Positions 1 through 6,416 of a stretch of 15,180 bases of DNA are shown here, piece after piece. The stretch covers positions 1 to 15,180 of the forward strand of contig CAZCDM010000038.1 in assembly GCA_964497475.1 (NCBI GenBank), read 5' to 3'. Position numbers and translations under genes: made by a program. Position 1 is the first letter of the stretch. Each line of letters begins with the position of its first letter. A model generated the notes under the pieces. It did not search any database and was not told the origin of the DNA. It worked only from the letters and a program-made list of their open reading frames with translations. The stretch is from CAZCDM01 sp964497475 (GTDB lineage Bacteria > Planctomycetota > Phycisphaerae > SM23-33).

Positions 1-81
1 GGCCCTCTACGACCTGCTCCATTGATTGGGTGTCCCAATGTTGAAGTCAGGTTTGGTTGGCGGGGCTCCTGTCCCGCCAAC

Positions 82-111
82 GGGGATACTCATCACCCCC
101 ACCGCTGTCGG
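82..111 (+). repeat. Direct repeat, copy 1
   Basis: Thirty bases beginning GGGGATACTCATC and ending GCTGTCGG match positions 370-399 at 28 of 30 positions, in the same orientation. Each copy lies just after a GC hairpin (57-80 and 354-366), so hairpin plus tail looks like one repeated module at the borders of the array. Confidence 0.8.
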
Positions 112-124
112 ATCTCTTTTTGGA

Positions 125-175
125 TTCATGTCCCCATTACCGAGGAACATCTTCGGGCCACTGGCGAGAACTTCT
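125..175 (+). repeat. Dispersed repeat, copy A
   Basis: This stretch, TTCATGTCC at its left end and GAGAACTTCT at its right end, recurs in the same orientation at 15072-15121 with about 85 percent identity and one single-base gap. It directly precedes the hairpin at 180-192. The two copies lie about 14.9 kb apart, on either side of the genes of this window, so it is likely part of a genome-wide dispersed element rather than a gene. Confidence 0.75.
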
Positions 176-369
176 GGAAGCCCCAACGGGGCGAAGGTGT
201 ATAGCCGGGGGCGTCAGCCCCCGGTAGGGCATGGGAATCATCAAGCCCTGAAAGGGCGACAGGGACGACCAGCCACAGGACTTTCGCCCCGTTGGGGCTC
301 ATTGCTCCAGGGGCACGGCTTCCGGGGGCTCACGCCCCCGGCTACAACCTGCCGGGCCTTCGGCCCTGT

Positions 370-399
370 GGGGATACTCATCGCCCCCACGGCTGTCGG
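370..399 (+). repeat. Direct repeat, copy 2
   Basis: Second copy of the 30-base unit at 82-111 (28 of 30 identical). It closes the hairpin array; the sequence after it becomes AT-richer and leads to the possible small gene at 499. Confidence 0.8.
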
Positions 400-498
400 C
401 CTCATTTTTCTCCCACGGCGTACATAAAAAACGCGCGCATTTGCGATCATGGGGTACAATGCAGAGGTCAACTTACCCAATGCCACACGAGGCCTGCC

Positions 499-579
499 AT
501 GCTCCAACTGTTAGGAATATCCCCCAACTACTGGAAAGTCATTCTCTACACGGTCATCATCTACGCCGCGATGTGCTGA
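499..579 (+). CDS. Possible 26-residue membrane peptide
   Basis: A short frame starts with ATG at 499 and stops with TGA at 577-579. A GAGG ribosome-site match lies at 489-492, six bases before the ATG, and a TACAAT box at 455-460 could serve as -10, though no -35 box is evident. The product (begins MLQLLGISPNYWK) has one hydrophobic run, roughly residues 14-25 (VILYTVIIYAAM), and ends in Cys. I do not recognise it. It could be a real single-pass small membrane protein or a chance frame in the repeat-rich intergenic region; its frame continues open upstream into the hairpin array. No terminator follows, and its 3' end is only 18 bases from the end of the converging STAS gene. Confidence 0.3.
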   Translation: MLQLLGISPNYWKVILYTVIIYAAMC

Positions 580-597
580 CCTTTCCGCCTGTAACCC

Positions 598-936
598 TCA
601 ATCCTGAAACGCCTTAAGCGCCTTCTCGCAGGTCTCGTACGAATCCACCAGCCGCTGCATCTGCACCAGCTCAAAGGCCATCTCCACCGGCCCGGACAGG
701 CAGCATATCTTGATATCGCCCCCGCATTCGCGGATCTGGCGAATGCAGAACAGCAGCGCCCCAATGCCGGAACTGTCGGCAAACTGCACATCGCCGAGAT
801 CCAGCACGAGCTTGCTGTGTTCCTTGAGGAGCGACTGCATGTCGTCCATGAACTCTTTGTGATTCTTGGCGTCCAGATGGTCGATCGGAACGGTGACCAT
901 TGCGACGTCGCCAACATTATCGACATGTAAATCCAT
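598..936 (-). CDS. STAS-domain anti-sigma factor antagonist
   Basis: The 112-residue product is a single STAS domain of the SpoIIAA/RsbV type, the usual length for this family. Such proteins bind and release anti-sigma kinases in partner-switching circuits; phosphorylation of a serine in the DSSG loop switches them off. Here the loop reads FADSSGIGALL at about residues 52-62, after the core strand LVLDLGDV (43-50), so the phosphorylatable Ser55/Ser56 pair is present. The start at 936 is preferred over an upstream in-frame ATG (1026) because a GGAG site sits nine bases before it and the STAS fold starts immediately; the upstream 30 codons do not look like protein. A promoter lies at 998-1026. 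No anti-sigma kinase or phosphatase partner is encoded in the window, so the target sigma factor is unknown. Confidence 0.88.
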   Translation of the reverse strand: MDLHVDNVGDVAMVTVPIDHLDAKNHKEFMDDMQSLLKEHSKLVLDLGDVQFADSSGIGALLFCIRQIRECGGDIKICCLSGPVEMAFELVQMQRLVDSYETCEKALKAFQD

Positions 937-997
937 ACTGTTCACTCCAGTGCAGGTTGTATACATCACCGAAGCCCAGCCGGGCCATCCGACTCTG

Positions 998-1026
998 ATT
1001 GTATGCATCGTCCACACGCGGGGCAA
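998..1026 (-). promoter_or_regulatory. Sigma-70-type promoter for the STAS gene
   Basis: Read on the minus strand: TTGCCC (1026-1021), a 17-base spacer, TACAAT (1003-998). Transcription would start near 991, giving a leader of about 55 bases with a GGAG ribosome site before the ATG at 936. It sits between the end of the glycogen synthase gene (1057) and the STAS gene, which argues that STAS is transcribed on its own. Confidence 0.5.
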
Positions 1027-1056
1027 TGAATCAAGCGATTTTCTGTGTCGCAGAGT

Positions 1057-2901
1057 TTACCGGAGGGTCACTTCGATGGCGCGGATGTAGGCCTGCTGGT
1101 AATTCCGCGCCAGGATATCCCAGTCAAACTGATCGCTGCATCGCTCGACGCGGTTTCGCTGCGAAATCCGCTGGCGGCGGTCGCGATGGCAGAACGCCAG
1201 CAGCCACTCGGCCAGGGCCTGGGCCGAGTCGTCAAAGCCGCGTCCGCGTCGCCGGGCCACGTACATGCCCTGCTCGTCGTGGTCGGGCATGACGCCCTGG
1301 ATGTAGCTGCCGAAGCCCGACAGATCGCTCGTGACGGCCGGCACGCCGCGGGCGATGCACTCCAGCGGCGTATAGCCCCACGGCTCGTAGAAGCTCGGGA
1401 AGATGCCCAGGTGACACCCGCGGACGAACTGGTCATAGTCCATGCCGAACAGCGGGTTCGACGCCTCGACGAAATCCGGATGGTAGACGACCTTCACCGG
1501 ATCGCCGGGCTGATTGATCAGCCGAAGGTACCGCAGCTGCTCCAGGACGGGGTCGTTGGCGTCGTCGGTGAGGTCGTGGGTGACAATCGGCGGCAGGGCC
1601 GGCGTCTGGCGGGCGTAGATCACGCGTTTCAACCGCAGCCGCCAGTAGTCGTCCAGCAGCGTGTCGAGGTCGGGCAGCTCGCCCCGGGCCGTGGCCAGGA
1701 AGAGTTTCTCGCCCAGGACGGTCTCGATCGAATTGCAGTTGCGCCGCAGTTCGTCGAGCATGGCCAAGCGGCGGAGGATCTCGCTGTTGATCCAGCGGAA
1801 CGGCCGGCGGGTAATCAGGAAGAAGACCACCGTGCAGTCCAGCTCGTCGCGCTGGAGCATGATGTTCAGCCGGGCCAGGGCTTCCAGCGTCAGGTCGAAG
1901 CCCTTGTTGCGGTACTCGAACCGCCCGCTGGTGAAAAAGTAGAGCGTCTGGTCGAGGTCGAAGGTGTAGCTGGAGAAGAACAGGGCCATCACCAGGCGAT
2001 GAATTTGCAGCTTGTGCTGGAGGTGGAGGTTCTGGAACTCGTGCAGGGCTTCGAACCGCTCGATGTTCAGGCCGTTGGGCATGACGACATCGCAAGGCCG
2101 ATCCAGCAAGTGGGTGCACTCCTCGGCGGTAACCTCGCTGACGGTCGTCAGTACATGACAGCCATGGGCGGCCGCCCGTTCCAGCCGGGCCAGCGGCTCG
2201 ATGTTGTACCGCCGGGCAATGCTCAGCCAGTCCAGCCGGGGCAGGTCGTCGTAGAATTTGGCGTTCTGGTGCGCCTCGTAGCGACCGAGGATCGTCGCGT
2301 GCGTGGTAAAGACGATGGCGGCCGGCACGTTGCGGCGGCGCATCTCGGGAATCGCCGCCCCGCCCTGCCACTCGTGAAAGTGCGTCACCACCGGGCTGGG
2401 CATATCCTTCCCGGCCAGGAGCACCTCGAAGAATCGCGCCGCGCAGTAGCCCAGCATCAGCGAGCCGTCCTGCAATTCATCGCCGGGCGGGATGTCGATA
2501 TCGTGATAGCTCCGCATCGTCCGGCGGATTTCCGGCAGGCGGTTCTGCACCGAGCGCAGGTCGAAGAGGATCGTCTGCGGCTGGCCAGTGACCAGCCACC
2601 GCCCGAACTGCCCCGCAATGCCCTCGGCTGCGAGGGTCTTCAACGTCCGCGCGATCGGCTCGGGCGCCGAGCCGGGCTCGAACTCCACCGGGCTGGTCTC
2701 GGGGTTGAACGGCCCGACGGTAAAATAGCGATCGCCCCAGATGTCCACCGCCGTGGGCGCCTTCGAGCGGATGACCGTGTAAATGCCGCCCACCTGCTGA
2801 CAAACCTCCCAGGCCACCTCAAATACCGTCGCGTCCGGCCGATTCGGTTCAACGAGCTCGGCTGTGGCATGCTCCGGCTTGACGGTGGGCTTGGGTTGCA
2901 T
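1057..2901 (-). CDS. GT3-family glycogen synthase (eukaryote-type)
   Basis: The 614-residue protein matches glycosyltransferase family 3, the animal and fungal glycogen synthase family that also occurs in some bacteria, not the usual bacterial GlgA (GT5). It would add glucose from a nucleotide sugar to the glycogen chain in the cytoplasm. Landmarks: the N-terminal EVAWEVCQQVGGIYTV (28-43), HFHEWQGG (174-181), THATILGR (200-207), MPNGLNIERF (274-283), the FFTSGRFEYRNKG donor-site stretch (322-334, with R327 and K333), PPIVTHDL (437-444), and the GT-B E-x7-E motif in FYEPWGYTPLE (E506 and E514). It lacks the long phosphorylated C-terminal tail of animal enzymes. The gene starts six bases after the stop of the UxaE-like gene and has only a weak ribosome site, so it is probably co-transcribed and perhaps translationally coupled. 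No branching enzyme, phosphorylase or GlgC is in the window. Confidence 0.9.
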   Translation of the reverse strand: MQPKPTVKPEHATAELVEPNRPDATVFEVAWEVCQQVGGIYTVIRSKAPTAVDIWGDRYFTVGPFNPETSPVEFEPGSAPEPIARTLKTLAAEGIAGQFGRWLVTGQPQTILFDLRSVQNRLPEIRRTMRSYHDIDIPPGDELQDGSLMLGYCAARFFEVLLAGKDMPSPVVTHFHEWQGGAAIPEMRRRNVPAAIVFTTHATILGRYEAHQNAKFYDDLPRLDWLSIARRYNIEPLARLERAAAHGCHVLTTVSEVTAEECTHLLDRPCDVVMPNGLNIERFEALHEFQNLHLQHKLQIHRLVMALFFSSYTFDLDQTLYFFTSGRFEYRNKGFDLTLEALARLNIMLQRDELDCTVVFFLITRRPFRWINSEILRRLAMLDELRRNCNSIETVLGEKLFLATARGELPDLDTLLDDYWRLRLKRVIYARQTPALPPIVTHDLTDDANDPVLEQLRYLRLINQPGDPVKVVYHPDFVEASNPLFGMDYDQFVRGCHLGIFPSFYEPWGYTPLECIARGVPAVTSDLSGFGSYIQGVMPDHDEQGMYVARRRGRGFDDSAQALAEWLLAFCHRDRRQRISQRNRVERCSDQFDWDILARNYQQAYIRAIEVTLR

Positions 2902-2907
2902 GGCAGA

Positions 2908-4158
2908 TCAGCCGATGAAGATGGGCGTGAGATGGCGGGCGAAAATGTTCTCGGTGACGTTGCGGGCGATGGTCTGCTCGTGAGCCTCCAGGGCGTCGGT
3001 GAAGCGGGCGCCCATTTCGGCGGCGACCTTGTACGCCACGTGCAGCAGCTGTCGCAGGCTGGGGTTGTACTGCGTGCAGGACTGGTCGTGTCGCAACGCC
3101 GCCGCGAAGGCAGCGCCGTCCCATCCAGCGACCTCATCGGCCGGGGGAAGCTGATCGCGGTCGATGTCGATGACCGTCGCGTACGGGCCGCACAGCTCGT
3201 CGTAGCGACCCAGGGCGGCTGCGTAGACATCCTTGGCGATGGCCAAGCCCTCGCCGCCTCCCTCGGCCAGGCCGATGATCTCTTCCAGCCAAGTCGTCCC
3301 GGCCGTCTTGAGATGCAGCCCGGCGCCAAATTCGGTGATCGCCTCGTGAATCGGGCCGTACAGCGCGAACTTGTCGCTGCCGGAATGCACGCTGAGCTTG
3401 AGGTTCGCCGGCAGGTTGAACTCCTTCACCGCCCGGGCCACCACGGCCAGGTCTTGGCGGAACTCCCGCGTGAACTGGGCGACATCGCCGACGTAGTCCA
3501 CACCCTTGTTGAACCGCCCGGTGAACTTCGGCGCGATCGTCTGGGCCGGGATACCCTCGGCCGCGACCGCCGCGAGAATGAAGAACATCTCCACCGGCGT
3601 CTGCGGGGCCTCGGTTTCGTCCATCGACACTTCTGTCACGAACGTGCCCTCGCCGCGGACCTCGACGATGCGGCGGTAGATCCGCCCCGCCTCCTGCACG
3701 CCGGCGAGGTACGTCGCGGCGATCCGCCGGACATCCTCAGCCGAGACCTCGAACGGCTCGTCAATGCCCTCGATCTCCAGACAACCCGTGAAACGTTCCA
3801 TCATCTTCACGAAGGCGTCGATCTGCTCCTGCCCGGCCTCGGTGCCGATTTCCTCGGCCACGTCCAGCGTGTAAAAGTCGCACGCGGTGAGAAAGCCGTC
3901 GACATTGCCCAGGCCGATGTGATCGGCGTCGACAAAGTACGGCCGCTCCCATTTCAGGTCGCTCGTGGCGGTGTCGGCCTCGCGGCGGACATCGCCCGGC
4001 TGGCTGTGGATGATCTGGTGCTCGCGGTTGGACTTGTTCCACACCGGGGCGACCTCCACCCCTTCGGCGGCGGCGAGCATCATCGCCTCCAGCTGGGCCT
4101 TGCCCTGGTGGGCGAAGCGGTCTCCAATTCCCATCGAGTATTTCGGCAGCGTAAGCAT
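2908..4158 (-). CDS. uxaE: UxaE-like tagaturonate/fructuronate epimerase
   Basis: The 416-residue product resembles the UxaE hexuronate epimerase family first characterised in Thermotoga maritima, which interconverts D-tagaturonate and D-fructuronate in galacturonate breakdown. Shared stretches: MGIGDRF (9-15), the FVDADHIGLG segment (75-84), EVSMDETEAPQTP (176-188), NKGVDYVGDVAQF (217-229), LSVHSGSDKF (255-264) and LHLKTAGTTWLEE (281-293). The conserved acidic and histidine residues in these fit the metal-dependent site of the family. I chose the start at 4158 rather than an in-frame ATG at 4194 because an AAAGGAAA ribosome site lies about seven bases upstream and the family begins near here. 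It is the first gene of a two-gene unit with glycogen synthase, an unexpected partner: no uronate isomerase, dehydratase or transporter lies nearby. The substrate is therefore inferred from family only. Confidence 0.82.
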   Translation of the reverse strand: MLTLPKYSMGIGDRFAHQGKAQLEAMMLAAAEGVEVAPVWNKSNREHQIIHSQPGDVRREADTATSDLKWERPYFVDADHIGLGNVDGFLTACDFYTLDVAEEIGTEAGQEQIDAFVKMMERFTGCLEIEGIDEPFEVSAEDVRRIAATYLAGVQEAGRIYRRIVEVRGEGTFVTEVSMDETEAPQTPVEMFFILAAVAAEGIPAQTIAPKFTGRFNKGVDYVGDVAQFTREFRQDLAVVARAVKEFNLPANLKLSVHSGSDKFALYGPIHEAITEFGAGLHLKTAGTTWLEEIIGLAEGGGEGLAIAKDVYAAALGRYDELCGPYATVIDIDRDQLPPADEVAGWDGAAFAAALRHDQSCTQYNPSLRQLLHVAYKVAAEMGARFTDALEAHEQTIARNVTENIFARHLTPIFIG

Positions 4159-4184
4159 GGCGTTTCCTTTCGTTTGGAATCCTG

Positions 4185-4213
4185 TAGGTACCACAGCGGG
4201 ACGTGTTTGTAAA
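4185..4213 (-). promoter_or_regulatory. Candidate promoter for the uxaE-like/GT3 unit
   Basis: On the minus strand TTTACA (4213-4208) is followed after 17 bases by TACCTA (4190-4185), a poor -10 box. A start near 4178 would give a leader of about 20 bases that carries the AAAGGAAA ribosome site. Its -35 box overlaps that of the divergent rlmL promoter. The -10 match is weak, so confidence is low. Confidence 0.25.
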
Positions 4214-4235
4214 GCGGCGGCCGGTCGGTTCTAAT
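4207..4235 (+). promoter_or_regulatory. Promoter for rlmL, predicting a leaderless mRNA
   Basis: TTGTAA (4207-4212), a 17-base spacer and TCTAAT (4230-4235). The -10 box ends only six bases before the ATG at 4242, so transcription should begin at or within a base or two of the start codon. There is no usable ribosome site: the GGCGGG in between abuts the ATG. Confidence 0.5.
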
Positions 4236-4241
4236 GGCGGG

Positions 4242-6395
4242 ATGGACCGATTGAACTATCTCGCGACCTCCACGTTCGGCCTGGAGTCTCTCGTCTCGCG
4301 TGAGCTGGGCGAGCTGGGCTACGAGGCGACGATTCCCTCCAACGGGCGAATTGCCTTTACCGCCGGGCCCGAAGCCATCGCCCGCTGCAACCTGTGGCTG
4401 CGCACGGCCGACCGCGTGCTGATCGAAGTCGCCCAGGTTCCCGCCGGAGACTTCGACGAACTCTTCGAACACACCCAGGCCCTGCCGTGGGAACAATGGA
4501 TCCCCACCGACGGCGCGTTCCCCGTCCGAGGCCGCAGCCGAAAGAGCAAGCTCACCTCCGTACCGGCCTGCCAGCGAACGGTCAAAAAGGCCATCGTCGA
4601 ACGGCTGCTCACCGCCCACCGCACCGCCGCCCTGCCGGAGACCGGGCCGAGCTTCACCGTCGAGATCGCCCTGGACAACGACATCGCTGCGCTCACCATC
4701 GACACCACCGGGCGCGGGCTGTCCAATCGCGGCTACCGCACACGGAACGTCCCGGCCCCGCTGAGGGAAACGCTGGCCGCGGCGCTGGTGATGCTGAGCT
4801 TCTGGCAGCCGGGCCGGCCGCTGCTGGACCCGTTCTGCGGCTCGGGTACGATCGTCATCGAGGCGGCCATGATCGGGCGGAACCTCGCGCCGGGGCGATT
4901 GCGAGACTTCGCCGCCGAGGCGTGGCCGGTTCTCGACCCCGCCCTCTGGACCGACGCCCGCCGCGAGGCCGACGACCTGGCCCGCGGCCCGCTCGACGAG
5001 CGGCTGATCGGCACGGACATCGACGCCGACGTCCTCACCCAGGCCCGCTACCATGCCGCCCAGGCCGACGTCGCCGACGACGTCCACTTCCAGGTCAAAC
5101 CCTTCACCCAGCTGGAAACCTCCCGCCCGTTCGGCTGCCTGATTACCAACCCGCCGTACGGCCTGCGATCCGGCGAGCAACGCGAGGTCCAGGACCTCTA
5201 CCGATCCATGCCCGAGATTTTCCGGCGGCTGGATTCCTGGTCGATCTACGTGCTGACGGCGGCGAAGAACTTCGAAGCCCTGCTCGGCCAGACCGCCGAC
5301 CGCCGCCGCAAGCTCTACAACGGCAATGTCGAGACCACTTACTACCAGTTCCACGGGCCCCGGCCTCCCCAAGACGCCCCCCGCGCCAAGGCCACCCCGC
5401 AGCCCGCCCCGGCCGAGCAGGCCTTCGGCGGCCTCGACCCGCACGTCGACGAGCAGGTCACCGCCTTTGCCAATCGCCTGGCCAAGAACGCACGCCACCT
5501 GCGCCGCTGGCCGGCCAAGGGCATAACCTGCTATCGCCTCTACGACCGCGACATCCCGGAAGTGCCCCTGGCCGTCGACCGCTACGAAGGCCACCTCCAC
5601 ATCGCCGAGTACGACCGCCCGCATGACCGCACCCCCGCCCAGCAGGCCGACTGGCTCGAACGCATGACCCGCACCGCCGCGGAGATCATGGACATTCCGC
5701 CGGAACAGGTCTTCCTGAAGTACCGTCGCCGGCAGAAGGGCGCCGCCCAGTACCGCCGCGCCGATGACAGCGGCTACGTCATCGAGGTCGCCGAGGGAGG
5801 GCTGCGGTTCGAAGTCAACCTCTCGGACTACCTCGACACGGGCCTGTTCCTCGACCACCGCATCACCCGCAGCCTCGTGCGCGACGCAGCCGCAAACGCA
5901 CGCGTGCTGAACCTCTTTGCCTACACCGGCTCGTTCAGCGTCTACGCTGCCGCCGGCGGGGCGAAGTCGGTCACCACCGTCGACTCGACGCGCACGTATC
6001 TCGACTGGGCCCGACGGAACATGCAGCGTAACGGCTTTACGGGCCCGGCCTGGAGCTACTGCCTCGACGACGTCATGCACTTCCTCCGCACCAGCCGCGA
6101 CGCCTACGACCTGATCGTCTGCGATCCGCCGACTTTCTCGAACTCCAAAGACGTCGAGGTCGACTTCGACATCCAGCGAGACCACGTCGCCCTGCTGTCG
6201 GATCTCGTCGATAGGCTCGCCCCCGGGGGCGTGATTTACTTCTCGACCAATTTCCGCCGCTTCAAGCTCGACGAGGCCGCCCTGCCCGCTGCGAGTTTTC
6301 GTGAAATTTCCCGCCAGACCGTCCCCGAAGACTTCCGCAATAGACGCATCCACCGCTGCTGGACGATCATGCACGCCGACGATGTAGACGAATGA
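4242..6395 (+). CDS. rlmL: Bifunctional 23S rRNA methyltransferase RlmKL
   Basis: The 717-residue product has the two-enzyme layout of E. coli RlmL (702 residues): an N-terminal THUMP-containing half that methylates N2 of G2445 and a C-terminal RlmK half that makes m7G2069 in 23S rRNA, both using S-adenosylmethionine. N-terminal half: THUMP region about 50-155, SAM motif DPFCGSGTIVIEAA (196-209), catalytic NPPYGLR (303-309). C-terminal half: LNLFAYTGSFSVYAA (556-570), acidic residue in TTVDS (578-582), catalytic CDPPTFSNSKD (627-637). A proline- and alanine-rich linker at about 372-395 joins them. I start at 4242, not at an in-frame ATG at 4203, because MDRLNYLATS matches the family N-terminus and a promoter with its -10 box six bases upstream fits this start exactly. 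The gene converges with lysA across a 21-base gap. Confidence 0.93.
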   Translation: MDRLNYLATSTFGLESLVSRELGELGYEATIPSNGRIAFTAGPEAIARCNLWLRTADRVLIEVAQVPAGDFDELFEHTQALPWEQWIPTDGAFPVRGRSRKSKLTSVPACQRTVKKAIVERLLTAHRTAALPETGPSFTVEIALDNDIAALTIDTTGRGLSNRGYRTRNVPAPLRETLAAALVMLSFWQPGRPLLDPFCGSGTIVIEAAMIGRNLAPGRLRDFAAEAWPVLDPALWTDARREADDLARGPLDERLIGTDIDADVLTQARYHAAQADVADDVHFQVKPFTQLETSRPFGCLITNPPYGLRSGEQREVQDLYRSMPEIFRRLDSWSIYVLTAAKNFEALLGQTADRRRKLYNGNVETTYYQFHGPRPPQDAPRAKATPQPAPAEQAFGGLDPHVDEQVTAFANRLAKNARHLRRWPAKGITCYRLYDRDIPEVPLAVDRYEGHLHIAEYDRPHDRTPAQQADWLERMTRTAAEIMDIPPEQVFLKYRRRQKGAAQYRRADDSGYVIEVAEGGLRFEVNLSDYLDTGLFLDHRITRSLVRDAAANARVLNLFAYTGSFSVYAAAGGAKSVTTVDSTRTYLDWARRNMQRNGFTGPAWSYCLDDVMHFLRTSRDAYDLIVCDPPTFSNSKDVEVDFDIQRDHVALLSDLVDRLAPGGVIYFSTNFRRFKLDEAALPAASFREISRQTVPEDFRNRRIHRCWTIMHADDVDE

Positions 6396-6416
6396 CCCGC
6401 CACGCCGTGCAAATCG

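Larger units (their letters stand above)
25..399. repeat. GC-rich hairpin array (REP/BIME-like), no gene
   Basis: At least eight short perfect hairpins are packed here: 25-39 (6 bp, loop tgt), 57-80 (8 bp, TTGGCGGG/CCCGCCAA), 180-192 (GCCCC/GGGGC, loop aac), 205-224 (8 bp, CCGGGGGC/GCCCCCGG), 245-257 (GCCCT/AGGGC), 286-298 (GCCCC/GGGGC, loop gtt), 322-341 (8 bp, CCGGGGGC/GCCCCCGG) and 354-366 (GGGCC/GGCCC). The units are also inverted copies of each other: 180-195 is the exact reverse complement of 283-298, and 203-224 matches the reverse complement of 322-343 with one mismatch. Similar GCCCCAACGGGGC and GCCCTGAAAGGGC elements are, as I recall, dispersed in planctomycete and verrucomicrobial genomes and often mis-annotated as short proteins. 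Frames of 60-133 codons cross the array in several registers on both strands, which fits an artefact. No transposase or RAYT gene is present. Confidence 0.8.

Noticed and set aside
25..399. CRISPR array
   Set aside because: The units are inverted rather than direct, of unequal length and spacing, and there are no regular spacers or cas genes.
26..427. A 133-codon frame through the left-end repeats
   Set aside because: It crosses the inverted-repeat hairpins and reads repeat-derived peptides in several frames on both strands; a typical spurious ORF of this repeat type.
1045..4212. A 1055-codon open frame on the plus strand opposite the glycogen synthase and epimerase genes
   Set aside because: It runs in exact antisense codon register with both minus-strand genes, so it stays open only because these genes avoid TTA, CTA and TCA codons. 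Both sense proteins have clear family motifs; the antisense product has none.
4080..6374. A 764-codon minus-strand frame opposite rlmL
   Set aside because: Same codon-register shadow; the protein is a low-complexity Gly/Val/Ala/Glu mix with no recognisable domain, whereas RlmKL is complete.
6396..6416. Bidirectional terminator between rlmL and lysA
   Set aside because: The 21-base gap has no stem of useful length and no T run.
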